From contig NZ_JAKWJR010000001.1 in NCBI RefSeq assembly GCF_022761125.1, positions 496,001 to 560,000 on the forward strand: a stretch of DNA of 64,000 bases, given 5' to 3'. The notes below the pieces were generated by a model. It was given only the letters and a program-made list of their open reading frames with translations. It was not told the origin of the DNA and searched no databases. A program made the position numbers and the translations under genes. Numbering within the stretch: the first letter of the stretch is position 1; every line of letters begins with the position of its first letter. This stretch comes from Nocardioides sp. SR21. Lineage in GTDB: Bacteria > Actinomycetota > Actinomycetes > Propionibacteriales > Nocardioidaceae. This document shows positions 1-7,789 of this stretch, piece after piece.

Positions 1-74
1 GGGGAGCGTGGGTGCGGCGCGTGGTCGTCCTCATGCAGCCTCGGACGAGATGCGGACCCCGTCGGTTCCGGGCC

Positions 75-102
75 TTGACCATGTTGTAATGTGCAGTAAG
101 TT
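75..102 (+). promoter_or_regulatory. Possible promoter of the organosulfur operon
   Basis: A TTGACC hexamer at 75-80 is followed after 16 nt by TAAGTT at 97-102, about 38 nt before the chosen start of the first gene. The -35 match is good and the -10 match is weak. The surrounding bases are AT-richer than the rest of the leader. No riboswitch fold is recognisable. Confidence 0.25.
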
Positions 103-139
103 GCTCGACAAACAGCGATCGAGGAGTCGGAGGGTGCGG

Positions 140-1354
140 ATGACTGTTCTCGAGCTGGTCCCGACGGTCCCGATCCTCTCCGCCGAACAGGCGGTGGTCG
201 CCGCCGCCGACCTCGCGGCGGAGCTGGCCGAGGGATCCGCGGAGCGTGACGCCCGGCGGATCCTGCCGGCCGAGCAGCTCGACGCGCTCTCCGCCTCCGG
301 GCTGCTGGGCATCACCGTCCCCGCCGAGCACGGCGGCTCCGACCTGTCCGCCGGCACCGTCGCCGAGGTCTTCCGGCTGCTGGCGTACGGCGACCCCAAC
401 GTCGCGCAGATCCCGCACAGCCACTTCGTCTACGTGAACGCGCTGCGGCACCGCGGCTCGCGCGCCCAGCAGTCGTTCTTCTTCGACGAGGCGCTGTCCG
501 GCAGGTGGTTCGGCAACGCGCAGTCCGAGGTCGGCTCCCGGCACGTGCGCGACTACCGCACGACGTTGCGACGTACCGGCGCCGATCCGGAGGACGGCTG
601 GCTGCTCGACGGCGAGAAGGGCTACAGCACCGGCGCGCTGTTCGCGGACTGGATCCCGGTGCTCGCCCATCTCGGCGAGGACGGCCCGCTGCACGTCGCC
701 TGGGTGGACCGGCGCGCGGACGGCGTCAGCGTCGTCGACGACTGGGACGGCATCGGTCAGCGCACCACGGCCAGCGGCACCGTCCGGCTGCGCCGCGTCT
801 GGGTGCACCCGTCACGGATCACGCCGTACGACCTGACGTTCGACGGCCCGCAGACGTACGGCGCGTTCGCCCAGCTGCTGCACGCCGCCATCGACACCGG
901 CATCGCCCGCGCCGCGCTCGACGACGCCGCGGAGTTCGTGACCACGCGGAGCCGGCCGTACCCGGACGCCGGCGTGGAGCGGGCGGCCGACGACCCGCTG
1001 GTGGTCCAGGCGTTCGGGCAGATGGAGCTCGAGGTCCGCGCGACCGAGGCCCTGCTCGCCGAGGCCGGGCTCGCCGTCGAGCACGCCGACCGTGACCTCA
1101 GCGAGGAGAGCGCGGCCGAGGCCAGCCTGGCGGTCGCGGCCGCCCGTGCGGCCAGCGCACGCGCGTCCGTCGAGATCTCCAGCCGGCTCTTCGAGGTGGC
1201 CGGCACCCGCTCGGCCCTGGCGTCGCTGAACCTCGACCGGCACTGGCGCAACGCGCGCACGCACACCCTGCACGATCCCGCGGCCTGGAAGGTCCAGCAC
1301 CTCGGGCGGTACGCCCTCGACGGCACCCCGCCGCCCAACCACGGCCAGCTCTAG
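140..1354 (+). CDS. SfnB/DszC-like acyl-CoA dehydrogenase-fold monooxygenase (sulfur acquisition)
   Basis: Predicted flavin-dependent oxidoreductase of 404 aa with the acyl-CoA dehydrogenase fold, of the SfnB/DszC group that oxygenates organosulfur compounds with reduced flavin. An N-terminal helical domain is followed by a beta domain around NAQSEVGSRHVRDY and a C-terminal helical bundle ending in HWRNARTHTLHDP, the signature of SfnB, DszC and related monooxygenases rather than true dehydrogenases. The ATG at 140 is preferred because it follows a GGAGG-like stretch and begins the family-like N-terminus; the frame is open further upstream. It is first in a tight four-gene operon with a monooxygenase and two flavin reductases, which supports a role in sulfur scavenging. 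Substrate cannot be read from sequence. Confidence 0.85.
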   Translation: MTVLELVPTVPILSAEQAVVAAADLAAELAEGSAERDARRILPAEQLDALSASGLLGITVPAEHGGSDLSAGTVAEVFRLLAYGDPNVAQIPHSHFVYVNALRHRGSRAQQSFFFDEALSGRWFGNAQSEVGSRHVRDYRTTLRRTGADPEDGWLLDGEKGYSTGALFADWIPVLAHLGEDGPLHVAWVDRRADGVSVVDDWDGIGQRTTASGTVRLRRVWVHPSRITPYDLTFDGPQTYGAFAQLLHAAIDTGIARAALDDAAEFVTTRSRPYPDAGVERAADDPLVVQAFGQMELEVRATEALLAEAGLAVEHADRDLSEESAAEASLAVAAARAASARASVEISSRLFEVAGTRSALASLNLDRHWRNARTHTLHDPAAWKVQHLGRYALDGTPPPNHGQL

Positions 1355-1364
1355 AGAGGAAGTC

Positions 1365-2516
1365 ATGCTCAAGTTCCACTGGTTCCTGCCCACCAACGGC
1401 GGTGACGGCCGGCAGGTCGTCGGCGGCGGTCACGGCGCGGACGTGCTGGCCGGCGGTCGCCCGGCGTCGGTGCCGTACCTCGGCCAGATCGCCCGCAGCG
1501 CCGAGCAGCTCGGCTTCGAGGCCGCGCTGACGCCGACGGGTGCGTGGTGCGAGGACGCGTGGGTCTCGACCGCGATGATCAGCAGCCTGTCGGAGCGGCT
1601 GAAGTTCCTCGTCGCGTTCCGTCCGGGCCTCACCTCGCCGTTCCTCTCGGCGCAGATGGCCAGCTCGTTCCAGAACCTCTCGGGCGGCCGGCTGGCGCTG
1701 AACGTCGTCACCGGCGGCGAGAGCCACGAGCAGCGGATGTTCGGCGACTTCCTCGACAAGGACGGCCGCTACGAGCGCTGCGACGAGTTCCTCGAGATCG
1801 TGCGGCGCCTCTGGGCGGGCGAGACGGTCACCTTCCAGGGCAAGCACCTGCAGGTCGAGGACGCCGCGCTGCACCAGGTGCCCGACCCGCTGCCCGAGAT
1901 CTACTTCGGCGGCTCGTCGCCGGCCGCGGCCCGGGTGGCCGCGAAGCACGTCGACGTCTACCTCACCTGGGGCGAGCCGCCGGCCGCGGTCGCCGAGAAG
2001 GTCGAGCTGATCCGCGGTCTCGCGGCCGAGCAGGGCCGCACGATCCGGTTCGGCATCCGCCTGCACACGATCGCCCGCGACACCTCCGAGGCCGCGTGGG
2101 CCGAGGCCGACCGGCTGCTCGCCGGCATCTCCGACGAGGACATCGCGCGCGTCCAGGAGGGCCTCAAGCGCTCGGAGTCCGTGGGTCAGCGCCGGATGCT
2201 CGACCTCAACCAGGGCACGAAGGACGGCCTGGTCATCCACCCGGGCCTGTGGGCCGGCGTCGGCCTGGTGCGCGGTGGCGCCGGTACGGCGATGGTCGGC
2301 AGCTTCGCCGAGATCGCGGACCTGATCGAGGAGTACCGCGCCGTCGGCATCGACGAGTTCGTGCTCTCGGGCTACCCGCACCTCGAGGAGGCGTACTGGT
2401 TCGGCGAGGGCGTGCTGCCCGAGCTCGAGCGGCGCGGGCTGTGGCAGCACCCGGCCCCGGTCGCCGCCGCCGCGTCCGTGCCGTTCGGCACCCCCACCAA
2501 GGTGGCCGCCTCGTGA
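1365..2516 (+). CDS. ssuD: LLM-class flavin-dependent monooxygenase, alkanesulfonate monooxygenase (SsuD) family
   Basis: Luciferase-like TIM-barrel monooxygenase of 383 aa that would use reduced FMN and O2 to release sulfite from sulfonates. The N-terminus MLKFHWFLPTNGGDGRQ, the GALTPTGAWCEDAW-type region and the FQNLSGGRLALNVVTGGE segment (about residues 103-120) are typical of SsuD and related sulfone or sulfonate monooxygenases. An AGAGAGGA ribosome-binding site lies directly upstream of the ATG, 10 nt after the preceding stop. The stop overlaps the GTG of the next gene, an FMN reductase that would supply FMNH2. SsuD versus SfnG (dimethylsulfone) specificity is unresolved; the SfnB-like neighbour makes a DMSO2/methanesulfonate route plausible. 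Confidence 0.85.
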   Translation: MLKFHWFLPTNGGDGRQVVGGGHGADVLAGGRPASVPYLGQIARSAEQLGFEAALTPTGAWCEDAWVSTAMISSLSERLKFLVAFRPGLTSPFLSAQMASSFQNLSGGRLALNVVTGGESHEQRMFGDFLDKDGRYERCDEFLEIVRRLWAGETVTFQGKHLQVEDAALHQVPDPLPEIYFGGSSPAAARVAAKHVDVYLTWGEPPAAVAEKVELIRGLAAEQGRTIRFGIRLHTIARDTSEAAWAEADRLLAGISDEDIARVQEGLKRSESVGQRRMLDLNQGTKDGLVIHPGLWAGVGLVRGGAGTAMVGSFAEIADLIEEYRAVGIDEFVLSGYPHLEEAYWFGEGVLPELERRGLWQHPAPVAAAASVPFGTPTKVAAS

Positions 2517-3031
2517 GCCGAGACCTGCGCGTCGCCGTCGTCGTCGGCAACCCCAAGGCACACAGCCGCACCCGCGCGGCCGCGACGTACGTCGCCACCG
2601 AGCTGGCCGGCCGCGAGCCGGACCTGGTCGTGGACCTCGCCGAGCTCGGCACCTCGCTGCTGGACTGGCAGGACCCGCGGGTCGCCGAGCTGGTGGCGGA
2701 GGTCGGCGCCGCCGACCTGGTCGTGGTCGCGTCGCCGACGTACAAGGCGACGTACACCGGCCTGTTGAAGCTGTTCCTCGACCGGTTCGCGACCGACGGG
2801 CTGCGCGGCGTCGCCGTCCCCCTCATGCTCGGCGGGGGCCCGGCGCACGCGCTCGCTCCGGAGCTGTCGCTGCGGCCGGTGCTCACGGAGATCGGCGGGC
2901 TGGTGCCCGCCAAGGGGCTCTACGTCCTCGACTCCGCGCACGACGACCCGGCGGCCTACCAGCAGTGGCTCGACCACGCCCGCCCGGCGATCCGCGCCAT
3001 CCTCGACAGCCGAACTGGAGCCGCCCTGTGA
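2513..3031 (+). CDS. NADPH-dependent FMN reductase (SsuE/MsuE family)
   Basis: Flavodoxin-fold reductase of 172 aa. The N-terminal VVVGNPKAHSRTRAAATYV is the phosphate-binding loop for FMN, and VVASPTYKATYTGLLKLFLD (about residues 77-96) is the second conserved flavin-contact segment of the SsuE/MsuE family. It starts with GTG inside the stop of the monooxygenase gene, a 4-nt GTGA overlap, and ends in the same kind of overlap with the next gene, so the three are translationally coupled. Role: reduces FMN with NAD(P)H for the upstream monooxygenase(s). Length matches the family. Confidence 0.88.
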   Translation: MSRDLRVAVVVGNPKAHSRTRAAATYVATELAGREPDLVVDLAELGTSLLDWQDPRVAELVAEVGAADLVVVASPTYKATYTGLLKLFLDRFATDGLRGVAVPLMLGGGPAHALAPELSLRPVLTEIGGLVPAKGLYVLDSAHDDPAAYQQWLDHARPAIRAILDSRTGAAL

Positions 3032-3531
3032 CCGAGCTGACCACCAACCAGGACCTCGACCCCACCCGGCTGCGGGAGGCGTTCGGCGTCTTCCCGAGTG
3101 GCGTGATCGCCGTGGCGGCCGAGGTCGAGGGCGCGCTGGTCGGCCTGGCCGCGAGCTCGTTCACCTCGGTCAGCCTGGAGCCGGCGCTGGTGCAGTTCTC
3201 GATCGCGAACACGTCGAAGACCTGGCCGACGCTGCGCCGCTCGGCCCACCTCGGCGTGACGATCCTCGCCGGGCACCACGGCGACGTGTGCCGGCAGCTG
3301 GCCGGCCCGGTGGCGAACCGCTTCGACGGTGTCCCGGTGACCGTGACGGAGGACGGCGCGGTCACGCTCGACGAGGGCCTGGCGCGCTTCGACTGCACGA
3401 TCTACCGCGAGGTGGAGGCCGGCGACCACACGATCGTGCTGCTCGAGCTGCACGCCGTCGAGCACGCCGACACCTCGTCGCCGCTGGTGTTCCACCGCAG
3501 CGGCTTCGGCCGGCTGGTGGAAGCCGGCTGA
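3028..3531 (+). CDS. Flavin reductase-like protein (HpaC/DszD family)
   Basis: Split-barrel flavin reductase of 167 aa. The opening LREAFGVFPSGVIAVAA and LAASSFTSVSLEPALVQFS (about residues 42-60) are the flavin-binding segments of the HpaC/DszD/TcpX family. The GTG start sits in the preceding stop codon (4-nt overlap). It follows an unrelated FMN reductase, so the operon encodes two flavin-reducing folds, perhaps one feeding the SfnB-like enzyme and the other the SsuD-like enzyme. A strong hairpin 10 nt downstream ends the operon. Confidence 0.87.
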   Translation: MTELTTNQDLDPTRLREAFGVFPSGVIAVAAEVEGALVGLAASSFTSVSLEPALVQFSIANTSKTWPTLRRSAHLGVTILAGHHGDVCRQLAGPVANRFDGVPVTVTEDGAVTLDEGLARFDCTIYREVEAGDHTIVLLELHAVEHADTSSPLVFHRSGFGRLVEAG

Positions 3532-3540
3532 CCCCCAGCT

Positions 3541-3580
3541 CCCGGGTCGCGGTGGGCCGCACCCCTCACCGCGACCCGGG
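3541..3580. terminator. Hairpin terminator of the organosulfur operon
   Basis: A perfect 14-bp stem (3541-3554 with 3567-3580, CCCGGGTCGCGGTG and complement) with a 12-nt loop, followed by a C/T-rich run, begins 10 nt after the last stop codon. It separates the sulfur operon from the heme gene that follows. Confidence 0.8.
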
Positions 3581-3602
3581 CCCTCTCTGAGACAGTGGGT
3601 GC

Positions 3603-4913
3603 GTGCGAGTCGTCGTGGTCGGGGCAGGCGTCGCCGGCCTCACCGCGGCGCACGACCTCGCCGCGGCCGGGCACGACGTGCTCGTGCTCGAGGCCGCTGA
3701 CCGCGTCGGCGGCAAGCTGCTGCGCACGGAGGTCGGTGGCGTCCGCGTCGACGTCGGCGCCGAGGCGATGCTCCACCGGCGTCCCGAGGGCACCGAGCTG
3801 GCCCGGGCTCTCGGCCTCCCCATCGTCCACCCGACGCCCGCGTCGTCGCGGATCTGGACCCGCGACGAGCTGCGGCCGCTGCCACGCTCCCTGATGGGCG
3901 TGCCGCTCGACGACCCCGGCCCGACCGGCGTGCTGTCGCCCGCGGGTCTCGCACGCTTCCACGAGGCGGTGCCGCAGGAGGTCGAGGGCGACGTGTCGGT
4001 CGGCGACCTGGTCGACGCCGTCTACGGCCCCGAGGTGACCGACCGGCTGGTCGAGCCGCTGCTCGGGGGCGTGTACGCCGGACATGCCCGGCTGCTGTCC
4101 GCGCGGGCGACCGTCCCCCAGCTGACGACCCTCGCCGGCGGCGGGACCCTGCCCGCGCCGAAGTCGGACGCTCCGGTGTTCGCCGGGATCGCCGGCGGCA
4201 TGGGCCGGCTGCCCGAGCGGCTGGCCGCGTCGCTGCCGGTGCGCACCAGCGCGACCGTGCGCGAGCTGGTGCGGACGGAGTCGGGCTACGCGCTCACCGT
4301 CGGGCCGACCACCGCTCCGGAGCGGGTCGAGGCGGACGCGGTGGTGCTCGCCACCCCCGCCGCGCCGACCGCCCGGCTGCTGGGCGCGCTGGCGCCGGCC
4401 GCCGCGGCCGAGCTGGCCGCGATCGAGTACGCCTCGATGGCCGTGGTCACGCTCGTGTTCCGCGACGTCGACCTGCCGGCGGTCGTCTCGTCGGGTTTCC
4501 TGGTGCCGCCGGTCGAGCGCCGCCGGATCAAGGCCGCGACGTTCTCGTTCGCCAAGTGGGACTGGGTGCGCGCCGCCGGCGACGGCCTGCTGGTGCTGCG
4601 CACCTCGCTCGGCCGGCACCGTGAGGAGGCCGCGCTGCAGGCCGACGACACGGACCTGGTGGCGTGGTCGCTCGCCGACCTGCGCGACGCCATCGGTCTG
4701 GGCGCCGACCCGGTCGCCAGCCACGTGCAGCGCTGGGGCGGCGGGCTGCCGCAGTACGCCGTCGGCCACCTCGACCGCATCGCGCGGATCCGCGCCGACA
4801 TCGAGCGGCTACCCGGCCTCGCGGTGTGCGGAGCGGCGTACGACGGCGTGGGCATCCCGGCTGTGATCGGCTCCGCGCACCGGGCGGCACGCGAATTTCC
4901 GGATACTCCCTGA
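3603..4913 (+). CDS. hemY: Coproporphyrinogen III oxidase, HemY-type FAD protein
   Basis: FAD-dependent oxidase of 436 aa of the HemY/CgoX family, which in actinobacteria oxidises coproporphyrinogen III to coproporphyrin III in the coproporphyrin-dependent heme route. The N-terminal dinucleotide-binding motif [16 protein letters not shown] is followed by [12 protein letters not shown]; the mid-protein segment [17 protein letters not shown] and the C-terminal [10 protein letters not shown] plus [10 protein letters not shown] are family hallmarks. GTG at 3603 is chosen because the Rossmann motif begins at residue 3. Its pathway partner hemQ lies 6.5 kb downstream. The last codons enter the left arm of a long inverted repeat. 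Confidence 0.9.
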   Translation: MRVVVVGAGVAGLTAAHDLAAAGHDVLVLEAADRVGGKLLRTEVGGVRVDVGAEAMLHRRPEGTELARALGLPIVHPTPASSRIWTRDELRPLPRSLMGVPLDDPGPTGVLSPAGLARFHEAVPQEVEGDVSVGDLVDAVYGPEVTDRLVEPLLGGVYAGHARLLSARATVPQLTTLAGGGTLPAPKSDAPVFAGIAGGMGRLPERLAASLPVRTSATVRELVRTESGYALTVGPTTAPERVEADAVVLATPAAPTARLLGALAPAAAAELAAIEYASMAVVTLVFRDVDLPAVVSSGFLVPPVERRRIKAATFSFAKWDWVRAAGDGLLVLRTSLGRHREEAALQADDTDLVAWSLADLRDAIGLGADPVASHVQRWGGGLPQYAVGHLDRIARIRADIERLPGLAVCGAAYDGVGIPAVIGSAHRAAREFPDTP

Positions 4914-4962
4914 CGTTTCAGGGGTCCGAGCGGCTGGCGGACCCCGGAAACGTCAGGGAGTA
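4904..4962. repeat. Long inverted repeat at the 3' end of hemY
   Basis: Two 25-nt arms (4904-4928 and 4938-4962) pair with a single A-G mismatch around a 9-nt loop; the outer part reads TACTCCCTGACGTTTC. The left arm includes the final codons and stop of the oxidase gene. No T-tract follows. It could serve as a bidirectional terminator for the convergent small gene downstream, or be an inserted REP-like palindrome. Confidence 0.8.
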
Positions 4963-5010
4963 CCCCGCCACGCCGGACCGGACGGCCGAAGCCGAGGGAC
5001 TGTCGGTCGC

Positions 5011-5178
5011 CTAGAACGGGCTGCGGCCGGTGAGGTCGTTGTCGTACTGGCTGACCTCGATCTCGGTGTTCTTGATGCTGCGGCCGAGCCGGCGCCGATC
5101 GACCGGGCGGCGGCCGTCGATGATCTTGCAGATCACGAACAGGGCGACGATGCCGATGCCGACGTACAACCAGAACAT
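5011..5178 (-). CDS. Small single-pass membrane protein (55 aa), paralogue of the next gene
   Basis: A 55-aa protein beginning MFWLYVGIGIVALFVICKII, one transmembrane helix, then a positively charged linker (DGRRPVDRRRLGRSIKN) and a polar tail ending TGRSPF. The start ATG and the opening residues match those of the adjacent 53-aa gene (MFWVYV), 18 bp upstream on the same strand, so the two look like a tandem duplication. The positive-inside rule puts the tail in the cytoplasm. Family and function are not recognised; it could be a small membrane partner or a cryptic structural peptide. Confidence 0.6.
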   Translation of the reverse strand: MFWLYVGIGIVALFVICKIIDGRRPVDRRRLGRSIKNTEIEVSQYDNDLTGRSPF

Positions 5179-5196
5179 GGCCGGAATGCTACGGCC

Positions 5197-5358
5197 TCAG
5201 GCCGAGCCGCCCCAGTAGTCGCGACCCTCCGCCTTGCCCTCGACCCGCTTGACCTCGCGGTCGAAGGCGGCGCCGTCGCGCTTCGGGCGCCGGTGGTCGA
5301 CCCACCAGAGCAGGCTGAGCAGCACGGCTGCCCCGACGAGCACGTAGACCCAGAACAT
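5197..5358 (-). CDS. Small single-pass membrane protein (53 aa)
   Basis: A 53-aa protein opening with MFWVYVLVGAAVLLSLLWWV, one membrane helix, followed by the basic stretch DHRRPKRDGAAFDREVKRVE and an aromatic/glycine tail DYWGGSA. It precedes the 55-aa paralogue in the direction of transcription and follows the aminotransferase gene by 36 bp, so all could share one transcript. Preserved reading frame, start context and N-terminal similarity between the two copies support real genes. Function unknown. Confidence 0.6.
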   Translation of the reverse strand: MFWVYVLVGAAVLLSLLWWVDHRRPKRDGAAFDREVKRVEGKAEGRDYWGGSA

Positions 5359-5394
5359 CGCGTCCCCTTCCGACTCCCGGAGTCTCTCCCGCGC

Positions 5395-6297
5395 TCAGCG
5401 CGCCAAAACCGTGCCCTCGGTGGCGGTCCGGGCCAGGTAGGCCTCGGAGAGCCGGGCGACGTAGGGTCCCGGCCCGCCGTTGCCGATCGTGCGGCCGTCG
5501 ATGGTGATGACCGGGGTGACGCCGCCCATCGTGCCGGTCACGAAGACCTCGTCGGCGTTGTAGACGTCGGTCAGCGAGAAGTCGCCGACCACCACCTCGA
5601 TCCCGCTCGCGGCGCAGATCTCGAGGATCGTCTCGCGGGTGATGCCCTCGGGACACGCGCGTGTGGTGGAGGTGCGGACGACGTCGCCGACCACGTGGAA
5701 GACGTTGGTCGCGTTCGTCTCGGCCACGAACCCGGCGTCGTCGAGCATCAGCGCGTCGTCGGCGCCGGCGACGTTCGCCTCGATCTTGGCGAGGATCGAC
5801 GTGAGCAGGTTGTTGTGGTGGATCTTCGGGTCCAGCGAGTCCGGCCGGTGCCGGCGCACCGACGACGTGACCAGCGAGATCCCGCTGTCGTCGTACACCG
5901 GCGACTTGAACTCGGCGAGCACGATCAGCGTCGGGCCGGCCTCGTTGAGCCGCGGGTCCATGCCGCTGGTGACCTTCACGCCGCGGGTCAGCGTGAGCCG
6001 GATGTGGACGTCGTCGGTCATCGCGTTGGCGGCCAGGACGGCGCTGATGCGCTCGGTGATCTCCTCGTCCGAGGGCACCGTCGTGAACGCCAGCGCGTGC
6101 GCCGAGCGCCGCAGCCGGGCGAGGTGCTCGGTGAGCTTGAAGATCCGTCCGCCGTGCAGGCGCAGCCCCTCCCACACCGCGTCGCCGCCCTGGACGGCCG
6201 AGTCGAACGGGCTGATCCCGGCCTGGTCGCGGTGCACGAGCGTGTCGTTGATCCCGACCACCAGGTCGCGGTTGCGCTCGTCGAACTGCTGCTTCAT
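5395..6297 (-). CDS. Class IV aminotransferase (branched-chain aminotransferase-like)
   Basis: PLP enzyme of 300 aa, fold type IV (IlvE, D-amino acid transaminase, aminodeoxychorismate lyase). Seen: GINDTLVHRDQAGISPFDSA at the N-terminus, GGDAVWEGLR, the PLP-lysine segment around LDPKIHHNN, the phosphate-contact region FVAETNATNVFHVVGD, PEGITRETILEI, and VFVTGTMGGVTPV near the C-terminus. It starts at the stop codon of the sulfotransferase-like gene (TGATG junction), so the two are coupled. Substrate may be a branched-chain or other amino acid; the unusual partner suggests a specialised role rather than housekeeping ilvE. Confidence 0.85.
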   Translation of the reverse strand: MKQQFDERNRDLVVGINDTLVHRDQAGISPFDSAVQGGDAVWEGLRLHGGRIFKLTEHLARLRRSAHALAFTTVPSDEEITERISAVLAANAMTDDVHIRLTLTRGVKVTSGMDPRLNEAGPTLIVLAEFKSPVYDDSGISLVTSSVRRHRPDSLDPKIHHNNLLTSILAKIEANVAGADDALMLDDAGFVAETNATNVFHVVGDVVRTSTTRACPEGITRETILEICAASGIEVVVGDFSLTDVYNADEVFVTGTMGGVTPVITIDGRTIGNGGPGPYVARLSEAYLARTATEGTVLAR

Positions 6298-7019
6298 CAG
6301 GACTCCTCGGGACGCAGCCGGTAGGGGGCCAGCGCGTCGTAGTAGGGACGGCACCGCTCGAGCAGCGGTGCCAGGCGGTCGGGCAGCGGGTCGCCCGAGC
6401 CGGGGGAGTACGGCGCGAAGCCGGTCGAGGCCTCGACGCCGGCGTACCAGTGCGGCGCCCAGACGCCGTCGGTGGCGCGCGGGCCGGCCGGCCACGCGAG
6501 CATCGCGTCGTCGAACGCGATGCCGAGGGCGGCGCACAGCAGGGTGAGCGTGCCGCGCGGGTCGCGCAGCACGTCGGCCGCGTCGACGACCGGGCCGCCG
6601 TACGTCTCGAACAGCTCGAGCTGCTGGGGGAGGCCGAGGTCCTCGAGCGTCGGCTCCTCGCGGACCTTCGCGTAGGACGTCAGCACCCGCTCGGGGTCGC
6701 GGACGAGGAACGCGTGGGTGAGGGACTCGAGCCGACCGCGCGGCACGTCCGGGAGCACGTGGTGGGTCATGTGCTTCTGGTACTGCACCGGCGTTGCGAC
6801 CGGTCCGGACGTCAGCTCGGCCACGACGTCGGCCGGATCGGTCGGCTGGGACGCGATCACGTCGTCGCGACCGGGGTGGTCGAGCCCGGTCGCGGCCAGG
6901 TAGGCGGCGTACAGCGGCTCGTCGACCACCGAGCAGTCGGCCCGGTTCTCGAAGCTGCGCATCAGGGCCGTCGACAGGTTCCGGGGTCCCGACCACATGG
7001 CGATCCGCATGACAGTCAT
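6297..7019 (-). CDS. P-loop sulfotransferase-like protein
   Basis: 240-aa protein whose N-terminus MRIAMWSGPRNLSTALMRSF contains the 5'-phosphosulfate-binding loop of PAPS sulfotransferase-like P-loop proteins. HAFLVRDPERVLTSYAK (about residues 110-126) matches the 3'-phosphate-binding region. The ATG at 7019 is used; another at 7010 is equally possible and neither has a clear Shine-Dalgarno. It lies upstream of, and overlaps by one base, the aminotransferase. I recall this sulfotransferase-aminotransferase pairing in other bacteria without an assigned pathway. Sulfotransfer itself is not proven by sequence. Confidence 0.75.
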   Translation of the reverse strand: MTVMRIAMWSGPRNLSTALMRSFENRADCSVVDEPLYAAYLAATGLDHPGRDDVIASQPTDPADVVAELTSGPVATPVQYQKHMTHHVLPDVPRGRLESLTHAFLVRDPERVLTSYAKVREEPTLEDLGLPQQLELFETYGGPVVDAADVLRDPRGTLTLLCAALGIAFDDAMLAWPAGPRATDGVWAPHWYAGVEASTGFAPYSPGSGDPLPDRLAPLLERCRPYYDALAPYRLRPEES

Positions 7020-7035
7020 CGCCCGCAGTCTGCCT

Positions 7036-7072
7036 CGTTGTCCCTGTCGGGCGGGACAACGGGCCCGACAAC
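7036..7072. promoter_or_regulatory. Operator-like inverted repeats in a divergent promoter
   Basis: Between the divergent sulfotransferase and membrane-protein genes, CGTTGTCCC (7036-7044) pairs perfectly with GGGACAACG (7053-7061), and an overlapping repeat TGTCGGGC/GCCCGACA shares bases with it. GTTGTC or its complement occurs three times in 35 bp. The clustering just before the ATG at 7081 suggests a binding site for a dimeric regulator. Confidence 0.5.
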
Positions 7073-7080
7073 CTCCTGCC

Positions 7081-7788
7081 ATGACCACTTACTCCACGAA
7101 CCTCCAGCCCGCCCGGACGGACCTGCCGGGCACGACCACGACTGCGCAGCGGCAGTCCCGCACCTGGACCCTCGCCGGGATCGGCGCCGGCATCGCCGGC
7201 CTCGGCACCGTCGTCACCTCCGGCATGGTGAACGCGGTGTACGACCCCGACCTCGCCGGCGACAGCCCGGCGATCGCCGAGAAGCTCGCCGACCAGACCG
7301 GCCCGATGTTCGCCTTCCACACGTTCACGGCGGTCGGTGCCGTGCTGATGATCCTGTTCGCGGCCGGGCTGTTCCGCCGGCTGCGGGCCCGCAGCGCCGC
7401 GGACTCGACCGTGCCGCTCGTCGCGTTCGCCGGCCTGCTCGGCACCGCGGTCGTGAGCATCCTCGGCAGCGGCCTCGACACCGAGTTCATCATGGGCTTC
7501 GTCAGCGACCAGGAGATCGACCCCAGCAACGCCGTCATGTTCAACCACTGGATCGGCACGATCCCGTGGCTGTGGACCCTCGCCGGCCTCTCCGGCCTGG
7601 CGGTGTTCGCCGCGGGCCGCGCCGGTGGTGTCCCGCGCTGGATCGGCATCGTCGGCCTGGTGCTCGGCGGCCTCACCCTGCTGCTGGGCGTGTCCCCGCT
7701 GCAGTACATGGCCGGCATGACCGGTCCGCTGTGGCTGCTCGTCACCGCCGCGGGGTTCTGCCTCGGCGACCGCGCCCACCGGTCATGA
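7081..7788 (+). CDS. Six-helix integral membrane protein, first gene of a two-component operon
   Basis: 235-aa protein with about six predicted helices: near residues 25-45, 78-100, 115-140, 158-180, 185-210 and 213-232. The N-terminal 22 residues are polar and Thr-rich. ATG at 7081 has no obvious ribosome-binding site, so it may be translated from a leaderless or near-leaderless transcript. It ends one base before the start of a membrane histidine kinase, making an operon membrane protein-kinase-response regulator. It could be the kinase's ligand-sensing partner or the regulated transporter/stress protein. No family recognised. Confidence 0.75.
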   Translation: MTTYSTNLQPARTDLPGTTTTAQRQSRTWTLAGIGAGIAGLGTVVTSGMVNAVYDPDLAGDSPAIAEKLADQTGPMFAFHTFTAVGAVLMILFAAGLFRRLRARSAADSTVPLVAFAGLLGTAVVSILGSGLDTEFIMGFVSDQEIDPSNAVMFNHWIGTIPWLWTLAGLSGLAVFAAGRAGGVPRWIGIVGLVLGGLTLLLGVSPLQYMAGMTGPLWLLVTAAGFCLGDRAHRS

Positions 7789-7789
7789 T

